Made by a program: the position numbers and the translations under genes. The notes under the pieces are model-generated. The model was given only the letters and a program-made list of their open reading frames with translations, ran no database searches and had not been told where the DNA came from. Of a stretch of 64,000 bases of DNA, positions 7,798 through 17,261 are shown one piece after another (the first letter of the stretch is position 1; the number at the start of each line of letters is the position of its first letter). The stretch comes from Nisaea sp. (GTDB lineage Bacteria > Pseudomonadota > Alphaproteobacteria > Thalassobaculales > Thalassobaculaceae), in contig NZ_JAEPQA010000010.1 of the NCBI RefSeq assembly GCF_017640745.1, forward strand, positions 47,587-111,586, read 5' to 3'.

Positions 7798-8946
7798 ATG
7801 ACCGACAAGACGCCACTGCTGTTCCAGCCGATCCAGCTCCGGGGCATCACCCTGCCGAACCGCATCGTGATCCCGCCGATGTGCATGTATTCGGCCGAGG
7901 ACGGTTTCCCGACCGACTTCCATATGGCGCATCTCGGCAAGTTCGCCATCGGCGGCGCCGGCATGGTGATCCTGGAAGTGACGGCGGTCACCCGCGACGG
8001 ACGGATCACCCATGGCGATCTCGGTATCTGGGACGATGAGCATGCGGCGAAGCTCGCTCCGCTTGCCGCCTTCCTGAAATCGGAAGGCTCGGTCCCGGCG
8101 ATCCAGCTCGGCCATTCCGGGCGCAAGGGCAGCATGCAGCGCCCCTGGAAAGGCAACGGTCCCCTTACCCCGGAGGATATTGCCGGCGGCGATACGCCCT
8201 GGCAGCCGGAAGCGCCGAGCGCGGTGCCGCTGGCCGACGGCTGGCTCACCCCGCGCGAGCTCGACCTCTCTGACATGAAGCGCGTGCGGCAGGCTTTCGC
8301 CGACGCGACCAAGCGTTCGGTCGATGCCGGCTTCGAGTCCGTCGAGATCCATTGTGCGCACGGCTATCTGCTGCAGACCTTCCTCTCCCCGCTCGGCAAC
8401 TTCCGCACTGATGCCTATGGCGGGGATCTTCAGGGACGCATGCGGCTGCCGCTGGAGATCGCCGAGGATGTCCGCGCCGCCCTGCCGGACAATCTCCCGC
8501 TTTTCGTACGCATCTCCGCAGTCGACGCCATCGACGGCGGTTGGGAGATGGAGGACAGCCTCGTCTTCGCCAAGGAACTGAAGGACCGCGGCGTCGACGT
8601 GATCGACTGCTCCTCCGGCGGACAGACGCCGAAGGGCGCGACCAACTTCAAGCTGAACCGCTCACCCGGCTACCAGGTGCCCTACGCCGCCGAGATCCGC
8701 CGCGATGTCGGGATCATGACCCAGGCGGTCGGCCTGATCACCGACCCGCACCATGCCGAGGAGATCCTCGAGGCCGGCGACGCCGACCTGATCGCGATCG
8801 GCCGCGAGGCGCTCTACAATCCGTTCTGGCCGCGCCACGCGGCGGACGCCTTCAAGCTCGACGAGGATTTCGAGAGCTGGCCGCCGCAATATGGCTGGTG
8901 GCTGCAGAAGCGGGCGCAGGGCCAGAGGGCGCAGGCAAAGGACTGA
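7798..8946 (+). CDS. NADH:flavin oxidoreductase, old yellow enzyme family (YqjM-like)
   Basis: The start at 7798 follows GGGGAGGACTTCA; the ATG at 7783 is part of that ribosome-binding region. The 382-residue product begins LLFQPIQLRGITLPNRI and contains PPMCMYSAEDG, IQLGHSGRKGS, the active-site EIHCAHGYLLQTFLSP, the NFRTDAYGG block and IAIGREALYNPFW. These mark an FMN TIM-barrel ene-reductase of the thermophilic-like/YqjM class (Cys in the PMCMY motif, CAHGYL near the flavin). Such enzymes reduce activated C=C bonds with NAD(P)H. The physiological substrate is unknown. Confidence 0.9.
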   Translation: MTDKTPLLFQPIQLRGITLPNRIVIPPMCMYSAEDGFPTDFHMAHLGKFAIGGAGMVILEVTAVTRDGRITHGDLGIWDDEHAAKLAPLAAFLKSEGSVPAIQLGHSGRKGSMQRPWKGNGPLTPEDIAGGDTPWQPEAPSAVPLADGWLTPRELDLSDMKRVRQAFADATKRSVDAGFESVEIHCAHGYLLQTFLSPLGNFRTDAYGGDLQGRMRLPLEIAEDVRAALPDNLPLFVRISAVDAIDGGWEMEDSLVFAKELKDRGVDVIDCSSGGQTPKGATNFKLNRSPGYQVPYAAEIRRDVGIMTQAVGLITDPHHAEEILEAGDADLIAIGREALYNPFWPRHAADAFKLDEDFESWPPQYGWWLQKRAQGQRAQAKD

Positions 8947-8953
8947 CGCGTGC

Positions 8954-9478
8954 TCAGCCGCCTTTGGCGGCTTGCGCGTTGATCATGTCGTGACGCTGCC
9001 GGATTTCCGCCGGCCAGGTGCTCTTGATGAAGGAGAGCACGGCGAGGATTTCCCGGTCGCTGAGCACACCCTCGTAGCCCGGCATGTCGCTCTCGTAGCC
9101 GTTGCCGACGATCCGTGCCGGGCCGAACTTGGTAAGCGCGAAGAGCTGCTCGTCCGGATGGTGCCAGGTATGCCCGCTCGGATCGTGCGGCGGCGCCGGC
9201 AGACGTCCGTCCGGTTTGCGCTCGCGCCAGTTCGGCTGACCGTCGAGATTGAGCCCGTGACAGGCTGCGCATTCGCTCGCATAGACCTTTTTGCCCTCGG
9301 CGACGAGCCCGGTATCTCCGGGGCGGAGCCGGATCGCGGCCGATTTCTCCGCCTCGGCTGCGCCCGGGAGCACGCGGGAAAGGATCGACGGCCTCTCCGG
9401 ATCCTGGATCCGGGAATAGCCGGCCAGCGCGAAAAGCAGCAGGACGGCTCCTCCGGAGAGCAGGATCTTCCAGTTCAT
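8954..9478 (-). CDS. Membrane-anchored monoheme cytochrome c, copper operon
   Basis: The start at 9478 overlaps the TGA of cueR by four bases (ATGA). The 174-residue product has an N-terminal membrane anchor (ILLSGGAVLLLFALAGY), one heme-binding CAACH, and a C-terminal SDMPGYEGVLSDREILAVLSFIK block that supplies the axial Met, as in class I cytochromes c. It lies in the periplasm tethered to the inner membrane. Its translational coupling to cueR and position behind copA suggest a role in copper oxidation or handling, which is an inference. The frame upstream of 9478 inside cueR is not needed. Confidence 0.85.
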   Translation of the reverse strand: MNWKILLSGGAVLLLFALAGYSRIQDPERPSILSRVLPGAAEAEKSAAIRLRPGDTGLVAEGKKVYASECAACHGLNLDGQPNWRERKPDGRLPAPPHDPSGHTWHHPDEQLFALTKFGPARIVGNGYESDMPGYEGVLSDREILAVLSFIKSTWPAEIRQRHDMINAQAAKGG

Positions 9479-9867
9479 TGCGAACCACCCGCGAGATCGT
9501 CGAGGATCGGGCAATCGGGGCGGTCATCGCCGTGGCAGGCACGCACCAGATGAGCGAGCGTGCCGCGCAGGCTCTGCAACTCGCGGATCTTGCGGTCGAT
9601 CTCCTCCAGATGCGCCTCGGCAATGGCCCGGACATCCGCGCTTTCCCGCCCCTTCTCGTCATAGAGAGACAGCAGAGCGCGACAATCCTCTATGGAGAAG
9701 CCGAGCCCCCGTGCCCGCTGGAGGAAGCGGAGACGGTGAATATCCTCGTCCGAATAGTCACGATACCCATTCTCCCGGCGCTCCGGATGCACGAGGCCGA
9801 TTTCCTCGTAATAGCGGATCGTCTTGGCCGGCAGCCCGGCGCTTTCGGCGACATCCCTGATCTGCAT
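9475..9867 (-). CDS. cueR: MerR-family copper-responsive regulator CueR
   Basis: This 130-residue protein has the MerR winged-helix N-terminus (MQIRDVAESAGLPAKTIRYY), the GYRDYSDEDIHRLRFLQRAR block, a long dimerisation helix and a C-terminal metal loop CHGDDRPDCPIL. The two Cys with this spacing are the Cu(I) ligands of CueR. It would activate copA by untwisting a 19-bp-spaced promoter, and such a promoter is present at 12266-12296. It is encoded 14 bases downstream of copA, so it is probably autoregulated through copA transcription, and overlaps the next cytochrome gene by four bases. Confidence 0.92.
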   Translation of the reverse strand: MQIRDVAESAGLPAKTIRYYEEIGLVHPERRENGYRDYSDEDIHRLRFLQRARGLGFSIEDCRALLSLYDEKGRESADVRAIAEAHLEEIDRKIRELQSLRGTLAHLVRACHGDDRPDCPILDDLAGGSQ

Positions 9868-9881
9868 GACGCGTCTCCCCG

Positions 9882-12212
9882 TTAGAGCTTCGCGGTCCGC
9901 AAGCGCAGCGCGTTGCTGATGACCGAAACGGAACTGAGGCTCATCGCCGCCGCCGCCAGCATCGGGCTCAGGGTCATCCCCAGGAAGGGATAGAGCACGC
10001 CTGCCGCCACCGGCACGCCGAGCGCGTTGTAGATGAAGGCGAAGAACAGGTTCTGACGGATATTGCGCATGGTAGCCCGGCTGAGATGCCGCGCCTTCAC
10101 CAGTCCGCGGATATCACCCTTCACCAGCGTCACCGCCGCGCTTTCCTTGGCGATGTCGGTGCCGGTGCCCATGGCGATACCGATATCGGCAAGCGCCAGC
10201 GCCGGCGCGTCGTTGATGCCGTCCCCGGCCATCGCCACCGTCCGCCCTTCGGCTTTCAGGTCGGCGATCAGGTCCGCCTTGTCTGCCGGCATCAGGCCGC
10301 CGCGCACTTCCTTGATCCCGAGCTCCCGGCCGATCGCGGCCGCCGCTTTCGGATTGTCGCCGGAGGCCATAACCACCCGGATCCCGTCCTTCTGCAGATC
10401 TGCAACCGCTTCCTTGGCGCCGTCCTTCACCCGATCACGCACCGCGAGCAGCCCGACGAGGCTGTCGCCTTTCGCGATATAGAGCAGCGTCGCACCGGAA
10501 TTGGAGAAGCGATCGGCCTGCTCCGCGAGCGCCGCGATATCGACCCCGAGCGTTTCCATGAAGCGGGCGGAACCGGCGGCAACGATCTCTCCGTCGACCG
10601 TTCCCTTGAGCCCCATCCCGGTTTCGGCGGTCACGCCGCTCGCGGGCTTGTAGGTGACCGAACGCTTCTCGGCTGCCCGCAGCACTGCCGCAGACAAGGG
10701 ATGCTCGCTGCCGCTTTCTACCGCCGCGGCAAGACGCAGGATTTCTTCCGCATCGGGACCGGCACTCGCCATATCGACCATTTCCGGGCGCCCCTCGGTC
10801 AGCGTTCCGGTCTTGTCGACCACCAGCGTGTCAACTTTCTCGAAGCCCTCGATCGCCTCGGCGTCGCGGATCAGGATACCTGCCGCGGCCCCGCGCCCCG
10901 CCCCGACCATGATCGACATCGGCGTCGCCAGACCGAGCGCGCAGGGACAGGCGATGATGAGAACCGAAACGGCGGCGATCACGCCGTGCGCAAGCGCCGG
11001 CTCAGGACCGATCAGCGCCCAGACTGCGAAAGCGGCGATCGCCGAGAGCACTACCGCCGGGACGAAATAGCCCGCCACCGCATCAGCCACCTTCTGCACC
11101 GGCGCACGGCTGCGCTGCGCGTCGGCAACCATCGCGACGATATGGGACAGCATGGTGTCGCGGCCGACCCGCTCCGCCTCCATGATCAGTGTCGCGTTAC
11201 CGTTGAGCGTCCCGCCGACGAGGGCATCTCCTTCGCTTTTTTCGACCGGAAGCGGTTCCCCGGTCAGCATGGATTCATCCACCGACCCGGTCCCTTCGAG
11301 CAGGCGCCCGTCGACCGGGACACGCTCGCCCGGACGGATGCGCAGCCGGTCGCCGACTTCGATCGCCTCGATCTCGATCTCCTCGTCGCCTCCGTCGGCG
11401 GTAAGCCGCCGGGCCGTGAGCGGCGCAAGGCCAAGCAGGGCCTTTAGCGCATCCGACGTCTTCTCCCGCGCCCCGAGTTCCAGCACCTGCCCGAGCGCGA
11501 CCAGTGTGATGATGACGGCCGCGGATTCGAAATAAAGCCCGACCGTTCCGTCGGCGCCGCGGAACCCTTCCGGGAACAGATCCGGCAGCAGCAGCGCCGC
11601 GACGCTGTAGAGCCAGGCCGCGCCGGTGCCGAGGGCAATCAGCGTGAACATGTTGAAATGTCCGCTCTTCAGCGAGTTCCAGCCGCGCTCGAAGAACGGG
11701 AAGCCGACCCAGAGCACAACCGGCGTCGCGAGCAGTGCCTGCACCCAAGGGTTCCAGGCTCCGGCGACCAGACGGTCAAGGCCCGGCACCATTTCCCCCA
11801 TCGCCAGGATGAAGGCCGGCAGGGTCAGAACCGCGCCGACGGCAAAGCGGCGGCGCATGTCGATATATTCCGGATTGGGCGGCGTATCCCGGGTGATCAT
11901 TTCCGGTTCGAGCGCCATGCCGCAGATCGGGCAATTGTCGGGTTCCGGGCTCCAGACGCTCGGGCACATCGGGCAGATATAACCGGGACCGGCGCCTTCG
12001 GGCTTGCCGGTCGTCACCGCCATGCCCGAGCTCTTCCCGCCGCCATGGCCGCAGCACGAATGCGCGGCGGGCTCGGCTTTCGCATGTCCGCAACAGGCGC
12101 TCGCAGCAGGTGCCGGAGCGGAATGTCCGCAGCAGGACGTCTCCGCCGGCTTGGCTTCGCCGTGGCAGCAGGAACTCTTGGTCTCGATTTTCTCATGCGC
12201 GTGACAGGACAT
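9882..12212 (-). CDS. copA: Cu(+)-exporting P1B-type ATPase with CCGH-repeat N-terminal tail
   Basis: The ATG at 12212 is preceded by GGAG; the frame to 12257 would run into the leader. The 776-residue protein lacks the usual GMTCxxC domains. Its N-terminus has four double-Cys motifs (SCCHG, SCCGH, ACCGH, SCCGH; first Cys at 15, 27, 40, 53), then a heavy-metal-binding block [20 protein letters not shown]. The core is canonical: TGEPLPVEK actuator, [13 protein letters not shown] membrane metal site, phosphorylated Asp in [12 protein letters not shown] in SEHPLSAAV, and [12 protein letters not shown]. It pumps Cu(I) across the inner membrane. It heads an operon with cueR and a cytochrome c. Confidence 0.92.
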   Translation of the reverse strand: MSCHAHEKIETKSSCCHGEAKPAETSCCGHSAPAPAASACCGHAKAEPAAHSCCGHGGGKSSGMAVTTGKPEGAGPGYICPMCPSVWSPEPDNCPICGMALEPEMITRDTPPNPEYIDMRRRFAVGAVLTLPAFILAMGEMVPGLDRLVAGAWNPWVQALLATPVVLWVGFPFFERGWNSLKSGHFNMFTLIALGTGAAWLYSVAALLLPDLFPEGFRGADGTVGLYFESAAVIITLVALGQVLELGAREKTSDALKALLGLAPLTARRLTADGGDEEIEIEAIEVGDRLRIRPGERVPVDGRLLEGTGSVDESMLTGEPLPVEKSEGDALVGGTLNGNATLIMEAERVGRDTMLSHIVAMVADAQRSRAPVQKVADAVAGYFVPAVVLSAIAAFAVWALIGPEPALAHGVIAAVSVLIIACPCALGLATPMSIMVGAGRGAAAGILIRDAEAIEGFEKVDTLVVDKTGTLTEGRPEMVDMASAGPDAEEILRLAAAVESGSEHPLSAAVLRAAEKRSVTYKPASGVTAETGMGLKGTVDGEIVAAGSARFMETLGVDIAALAEQADRFSNSGATLLYIAKGDSLVGLLAVRDRVKDGAKEAVADLQKDGIRVVMASGDNPKAAAAIGRELGIKEVRGGLMPADKADLIADLKAEGRTVAMAGDGINDAPALALADIGIAMGTGTDIAKESAAVTLVKGDIRGLVKARHLSRATMRNIRQNLFFAFIYNALGVPVAAGVLYPFLGMTLSPMLAAAAMSLSSVSVISNALRLRTAKL

Positions 12213-12265
12213 GCGCGGGCTCCATCGGAACGGTAAAAACGGCCGAAAAACGGCCACTACCCCCC

Positions 12266-12296
12266 TTGATAAAGCCTCCAGTCACTAGAAGGTCAA
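12266..12296 (-). promoter_or_regulatory. CueR-type promoter/operator of the copA operon
   Basis: On the minus strand, TTGACC (12296-12291) and TATCAA (12271-12266) are separated by 19 bases, the over-long spacer required by MerR-family activators. The spacer holds an imperfect dyad, ACCTTCT-N7-GGAGGCT, close to the known CueR operator half-sites. It lies 54 bases upstream of the copA start. A short GGCCG-T5-CGGCC hairpin followed by GTTTTT lies in the leader (about 12241-12255). Confidence 0.8.
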
Positions 12297-12322
12297 GCGA
12301 CAAACCTGCCGGACCTTCGGCC

Positions 12323-12751
12323 TTAATCTCCAAGCAGGTGGAGGACGATTTCCCGGCGGTGCGGCGCCCGGCGATGCTCGATCAGATAGATCCCCTGCCA
12401 TGTCCCGAGCAACGGACGCCCGCCCCCGACGGGGATCGAGAGCGAAGTCTGCGTCAGCATGGTGCGAATATGCGCCGGCATGTCGTCCGGCCCCTCGATG
12501 CCGTGACGGTAACGGGCGGGATCCTCGGGAGCGATCTCTGCGAGATAGTCGGCGAGATCCGCCCGAACGTCCGGGTCGGCATTCTCCTGTATCGTGAGCG
12601 AGGCCGAGGTATGGCGCAGAAACAGGGTCAGCAGCCCGGTTCCGATTCTGGTAGCGCCGACCCAGTCACAGATCTCTCCGGTGACATCGTAGAAACCTCT
12701 GCCGCGGCTCTGCACCGGCAGGATGTCCTGTTCCTGTCTGGATACGTTCAT
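12323..12751 (-). CDS. YjbQ / UPF0047 family protein
   Basis: A complete 142-residue member of the YjbQ family: it starts MNVSRQEQDILPVQSRGRGF and has LTLFLRHTSASLTIQENADP, the HGIEGPDDMPAHIRTMLTQ block and the C-terminal LLGTWQGIYLIEHRR. Conserved His and Glu residues form a likely metal site. Family members weakly rescue thiamine-phosphate-synthase mutants, but the physiological role is unsettled. It is divergently oriented from the AlkA-type gene, and its 3' end faces away from copA's promoter. Confidence 0.9.
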   Translation of the reverse strand: MNVSRQEQDILPVQSRGRGFYDVTGEICDWVGATRIGTGLLTLFLRHTSASLTIQENADPDVRADLADYLAEIAPEDPARYRHGIEGPDDMPAHIRTMLTQTSLSIPVGGGRPLLGTWQGIYLIEHRRAPHRREIVLHLLGD

Positions 12752-12824
12752 GGTCGCCCCTTACCTGTCCGCCGCGGGCAAACTATGCTCGCCCGGCGGA
12801 GATTGGAACAGCGGGAAGCAGCGA

Positions 12825-13502
12825 ATGAGCGGCAGCACGGAGCATGACGAAGGCCTGACCGCGGCGGTCGTGAAATTGGCGGCATGCGATGCCGATCTCC
12901 GTGCGGTCTATGAGCGGCTCGGCCCTCCGCCATCGCGCCGTGAGCCGCCGGGCTTCGCCTCGCTGATCCGCATTCTGACGGCGCAGCAGGTCTCCCTCGC
13001 CTCCGCGAGCGCGATCTGGACACGCCTGAACCAGGTCCTCGAGGTCACACCGCAGGCCATCGCCGGAGCAACCGACGAGGACTTCCGGGCTGTCGGCTTC
13101 AGCCGTCCAAAAGTCCGTTATGCACGAGCGCTTGCAGACCATGTCGTCTCCGGCCGGCTCGACCTCGATGCACTCCCCGAACTGCCCGACGATCAGGTGA
13201 GGATCGCGCTTACGGCAGTGCCGGGGATCGGCCGCTGGACCGCCGACATCTATCTCCTGTTCTGCCTCGGACGCCTCGACACCTGGCCGGGCGGCGATCT
13301 GGCGATCCAGGAGGCCCTGCGCGACGTCAAGCGGCTGGAAGCAAGACCGAACGAAAAGCAGGCCCGGCTGCTGGCGGAGAACTGGCAGCCATACCGCGGC
13401 GCAGCGGCACAGCTTCTGTGGCAGCATTACCGCCATCTGAAGTTCGGCAATAAATCCGGAGAAAATGCTGTCTTTCCCGTGACAGACGCAACATCGCCCT
13501 GA
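12825..13502 (+). CDS. AlkA-type DNA-3-methyladenine glycosylase
   Basis: Starting at the ATG at 12825 gives 225 residues; the upstream frame overlaps the divergent yjbQ and has no family similarity. The HhH-GPD core is clear: FASLIRILTAQQVSLASA, the helix-hairpin-helix VPGIGRWTADIYLLF and the catalytic Asp in WPGGDLAIQEAL. This class removes alkylated purines such as 3-methyladenine in base-excision repair. There is no N-terminal AlkA beta domain, so it is the short glycosylase form. The last 15 residues are variable. Confidence 0.88.
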   Translation: MSGSTEHDEGLTAAVVKLAACDADLRAVYERLGPPPSRREPPGFASLIRILTAQQVSLASASAIWTRLNQVLEVTPQAIAGATDEDFRAVGFSRPKVRYARALADHVVSGRLDLDALPELPDDQVRIALTAVPGIGRWTADIYLLFCLGRLDTWPGGDLAIQEALRDVKRLEARPNEKQARLLAENWQPYRGAAAQLLWQHYRHLKFGNKSGENAVFPVTDATSP

Positions 13503-13686
13503 TATCCTTTGAAAAATCGAAACGAAATCAGTGGCCAGTGCTGTTCCGGTTGGGTCATCTCCTGACCGACGATCGGCGGCATCACGATCGAGAATTCTAG
13601 CGGGACGGAGAGCCGGATTGACATCAAAGAGCCCGACGAAGTCTCGCCGCAGTGGCCAGACCGGGCAGCGAAACGACGCCACTGAA

Positions 13687-16173
13687 ATGACCGCACTGGC
13701 CACCCTCCACAATGACCCCACCGAACTGCTCAAAGCACTCGAACAGCTCGAAGTCGGGCTTTGCCATTACGACAGGAATGGCCGGCTGACCTCGTGGAAC
13801 CAGCAGTTCCTAAACCTCTATCCCGAGCTTGATGCGAACGAGATTTCCGGCAAAACGCTGGAGGAAATTCTCACTGCCGAACCGGTCCTCGCCCGCTGGG
13901 TGACGGATCCTGAGACCGAATGCGCGGAGAAATGGATTGAACGGCGCCTGTCACGGCATCGCGATCCGGGCGCTCCGGTTCTGATCCACGACAGCCGCGA
14001 CCGCTGGGTCGAGGTCACCGAGTTCCGGACCGCCGGCGGCGGCCTGCTGAGTTTCCACCGCGATATCACGGAGGCGAAGGAGCAGCGCAAGCACGCCGAG
14101 GATCAGACCCTGCTCCTGCGCGCCACGCTCGACAGCATGGACCAGGCGATCGCGGTGTTCGATATGCGCATGACGCTCCGGGTCTGGAACGCCCGGCTGA
14201 TCGAGCTGTTCGACTTCCCGGAACATCTGATGCGGGTCGGGACTCCTGTGTCCGAACTGGTCGATTTCATGCTGGCACGCGGAGATTTTGTCGAGCGCGA
14301 CCGCGAGACCATTCTGAACGAGGTGATCGGTTATCTTCGCCTCGAGCGGTCGATGATCAGCAATCACAGGCTCTCGTCGGGCCGCATCCTCGAATACACC
14401 TTCACGCCGATGGCGAACGGCGACGTGATCCTGGCGGCGACCGACGTGACCTTGACCGAGACCGCGCGCCAGGGGCTGGCCGAAAGCGAGGAACGCTACG
14501 CGCTTTCCGCGGCCGGATCGAATGACGGGCTCTGGGACTGGGACCTGAGGCGGGAACGGATCTATCTCTCTCCGCGCTGGCGCGAAATGCTCGGCCTTGC
14601 CCATGAGGATGTCACCGACAATCCGGCCGAATGGTTCAGCCGCATCCATCCCGAAGACGTCGCCCGTGTAACCAAGCAGATAGACGCTCATCTATCCGGA
14701 ACCCTGCCACATTTCGAATGCGAGTTTCGCGTCCGGCACGCCGACGGCAGCTATCTCTGGATGCTGACGCGCGGACTCGCGGTCCGCAGCGAGGATGGAA
14801 CGGCGCTCCGCTTTGCCGGGAGCCAGACTGACATCACAGGACGCAAGCGGGCAGAGCAGCAGCTGGTGCATGACGCGTTGCACGATGCGCTCACCGGGTT
14901 GCCGAACCGCACGCTTTTCCTCGACCTGGTGCGCAAGGCACTGGCAAGACTACGGCGTGAGCCAGACGCCCGCTTCGCCGTCGCCTTCCTCGATCTAGAC
15001 CGTTTCAAGATCGTGAACGAAAGCCTTGGCCACGTGCATGGCGACGACCTCATCGTCGCGACCGCGCGGCGCTTCGAAAACGCGCTCCGGGAAAGCGACA
15101 CGGTCGCGCGGCTCGGCGGCGACGAATTCGCGATCCTGCTGGAGGAGATCGAGACGACGGAGGAGGCGACCCGGCTTTCCGAGAGCCTGCACCAGTCCCT
15201 CGCCTCCCCATTCCGCCTCGGCGGCAAGGAGATCTTCGTCTCCGCATCGCTCGGCGTGGCGCATTCGGATCAGGGATACGAGCGCCCGGAAGATATCCTG
15301 CGCGATGCCGAACTCGCGATGTATCAGGCGAAGGAGCGCGGCAAGGCGCAAAGCATCGCCTTCGACAATGAGATGCGCGTCTGGCCGGTGACGCCGCTGG
15401 ATCTCGATTCCGATCTCCGGCGCGCGCTGGAACGCGACGAGATGCGGCTGCACTACCAGCCGATCATCGACATTCGGAGGGGTAAGCTCGCCGGATTCGA
15501 GGCGCTTCTGCGCTGGTTCCATGCCGAGCGCGGCGAGATTTCACCGGTCGAATTCATCCCGGTCGCTGAGGAGACCGGGACCATTTTCGCGCTCAGCCAG
15601 TGGGCGCTACGAACCGCGGCACAGCAGATGGCCGAGTGGAACGCAGCCCGTCCGTCAAACGAGAGACTGGAGATCAGCGTCAACCTCTCCGGCCGTCAGT
15701 TCGCCCGGCCTGATGCGGTCTCCGGGATCATAGAGTGCCTCGAAGGCGTGGGCCTCCCGGCCAGCCTGCTCAAGATCGAAATCACAGAAAGCACACTGAT
15801 GGCGGATGTCGACCGGTCGACACAAATGCTCGACCGCCTGAAGGCCGCGGACATCAAGATCTGCGTCGACGATTTCGGAACCGGCTACTCGTCCCTTTCC
15901 TATCTGCACACCTTTCCGATCGACACCCTCAAGATCGACAAGTCCTTTATTCAGGACATGACAAGCAACTATCAGAACCTCGAGATCGTCCGGACGATTA
16001 CCATGCTGGGACAGAACCTGCGGCTGGACGTGATCGCGGAGGGCGTCGAGACGCCGGAACAACTCGGACAGCTGCGCGCGCTTGACTGTCAGTATGCGCA
16101 AGGGTTCCTTTTCTCAAAGCCCATGAGCGCGGCGGACGCAACCGCGTTTCTTGCGGAAGACAAGTCCTGGTAG
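13687..16173 (+). CDS. PAS-GGDEF-EAL c-di-GMP signalling protein with intact motifs
   Basis: The ATG at 13687 gives 828 residues; an upstream GTG at 13531 would add an Arg/Ser-rich stretch with no domain. Order: PAS-like domain (about 12-125), second PAS (about 140-250), PAS_3-type domain (about 267-385), GGDEF (GGDEF at 477-481) and EAL (EAL at 605-607, plus DDFGTGYSSLSYL). The inhibitory I-site RESD lies exactly five residues before GGDEF, so c-di-GMP feedback is likely. Both catalytic motifs are intact, so either synthesis or breakdown is possible. No membrane segment is visible; it should be cytoplasmic. Confidence 0.92.
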   Translation: MTALATLHNDPTELLKALEQLEVGLCHYDRNGRLTSWNQQFLNLYPELDANEISGKTLEEILTAEPVLARWVTDPETECAEKWIERRLSRHRDPGAPVLIHDSRDRWVEVTEFRTAGGGLLSFHRDITEAKEQRKHAEDQTLLLRATLDSMDQAIAVFDMRMTLRVWNARLIELFDFPEHLMRVGTPVSELVDFMLARGDFVERDRETILNEVIGYLRLERSMISNHRLSSGRILEYTFTPMANGDVILAATDVTLTETARQGLAESEERYALSAAGSNDGLWDWDLRRERIYLSPRWREMLGLAHEDVTDNPAEWFSRIHPEDVARVTKQIDAHLSGTLPHFECEFRVRHADGSYLWMLTRGLAVRSEDGTALRFAGSQTDITGRKRAEQQLVHDALHDALTGLPNRTLFLDLVRKALARLRREPDARFAVAFLDLDRFKIVNESLGHVHGDDLIVATARRFENALRESDTVARLGGDEFAILLEEIETTEEATRLSESLHQSLASPFRLGGKEIFVSASLGVAHSDQGYERPEDILRDAELAMYQAKERGKAQSIAFDNEMRVWPVTPLDLDSDLRRALERDEMRLHYQPIIDIRRGKLAGFEALLRWFHAERGEISPVEFIPVAEETGTIFALSQWALRTAAQQMAEWNAARPSNERLEISVNLSGRQFARPDAVSGIIECLEGVGLPASLLKIEITESTLMADVDRSTQMLDRLKAADIKICVDDFGTGYSSLSYLHTFPIDTLKIDKSFIQDMTSNYQNLEIVRTITMLGQNLRLDVIAEGVETPEQLGQLRALDCQYAQGFLFSKPMSAADATAFLAEDKSW

Positions 16174-16194
16174 GCTAGGTATCATCACCCCGTC

Positions 16195-17256
16195 ATGAAG
16201 CGATACGCGCATTATTTCCTCCAGTCCCGCCCCGCCACTGCACGCGGGGGACACTGGGAAACTCTCGAACAGGCCCGTGCCTATTCCGTCCTCAAATCCG
16301 GCCTCCTGCGCGAGATCGCGAACGATCGCGGCGCGGAGATCCGCTTGGTCGGCGCCTATCACGACGATGCGACCGGCGAATGGCAGTACGCGCAGCTTTT
16401 CTATCTCGATCAGAGCTCGGTGGAGCTGCCCGGCGCCGATGATGACGACTATGACGAGTACGACCGGGAGGAAGACGAGGACCGGGGCGGGTTCGACGAC
16501 GATGCCGTAGACGGCTTCGGTACCGGATCGTCCCATGAGGATACGATCCAGGAAACGCAATACGAGGCGGAACCCGACAGCGAACCGCTGGAGACGGAGG
16601 CCGAAACCGGGACCGCGGATGGCGTGCCGTGGGCGTCGCGCGGCCGCGACAGTTCCGATGCCGATCGCTATGACGAACTTCCGCCGGTATTTCACAAACC
16701 GGTGCCGAAGCGGCGTTCGCCCGTAAAGGGTCTCGTTCTGCTGCTCCTGGTCCTGGTCCTGATCGGCGGCCTCGCCGCTTCGGTGCTGCTCTATCTGCAG
16801 CACCCGGCGATCCTCTCCCTCGCGGACAGAACCGGGCTCGGCGACTATGCGCGGATGTTCCCGCACGCCTCCGCCCCCGGAGAGACCGGGATGCCGGCGC
16901 CGACGGAAGAGCCGGTCGTGATGCCGCTGACGACAGGCAATGTCATAAACTACCGGGGCGTCGCACCGACTCTGGTCGGACGCTGGTCGCCGGACAATTG
17001 CATCGACAGCTATGTCGTCTTCACTGACGATGGGTATACCGTCACGCGCGATGGGAAAACGTCGCCGGAGACCGTCGAGGTCACCGAGACCATGGAAGAC
17101 GATTTCCAGTACTATCTGAGGCGCTCGCCGTCTCTGGTGGAGCACCTGCAGAAACTGGGGCCGAACGACATCCAGATGGCCGGCTCGACGGGGACCGGCG
17201 GTTTCATGCCGAGCGGTAATTCGATCCAGATCCTGAGCCGCTGCCCGGCGCAGTAA
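16195..17256 (+). CDS. Acidic single-pass membrane protein of unknown function
   Basis: The 353-residue protein starts 21 bases after the GGDEF-EAL gene. Residues 1-75 form a small folded-looking domain (MKRYAHYFLQSRPAT..., VGAYHDDATGEWQYAQLFYL). A very acidic, low-complexity stretch follows (about 80-160). One membrane helix (GLVLLLLVLVLIGGLAASVLL, about 180-200) precedes a roughly 150-residue C-terminal domain containing GRWSPDNCIDSYVVFTDDGY and a terminal Cys (SRCPAQ), perhaps disulfide-bonded and periplasmic. I recognise no family. Its tight position suggests co-transcription with the c-di-GMP protein. Confidence 0.75.
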   Translation: MKRYAHYFLQSRPATARGGHWETLEQARAYSVLKSGLLREIANDRGAEIRLVGAYHDDATGEWQYAQLFYLDQSSVELPGADDDDYDEYDREEDEDRGGFDDDAVDGFGTGSSHEDTIQETQYEAEPDSEPLETEAETGTADGVPWASRGRDSSDADRYDELPPVFHKPVPKRRSPVKGLVLLLLVLVLIGGLAASVLLYLQHPAILSLADRTGLGDYARMFPHASAPGETGMPAPTEEPVVMPLTTGNVINYRGVAPTLVGRWSPDNCIDSYVVFTDDGYTVTRDGKTSPETVEVTETMEDDFQYYLRRSPSLVEHLQKLGPNDIQMAGSTGTGGFMPSGNSIQILSRCPAQ

Positions 17257-17261
17257 CCGCC

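Noticed and set aside
10086-11447. Long plus-strand open frame opposite copA
   Set aside because: Antisense shadow of a P-type ATPase whose motifs are all on the minus strand.
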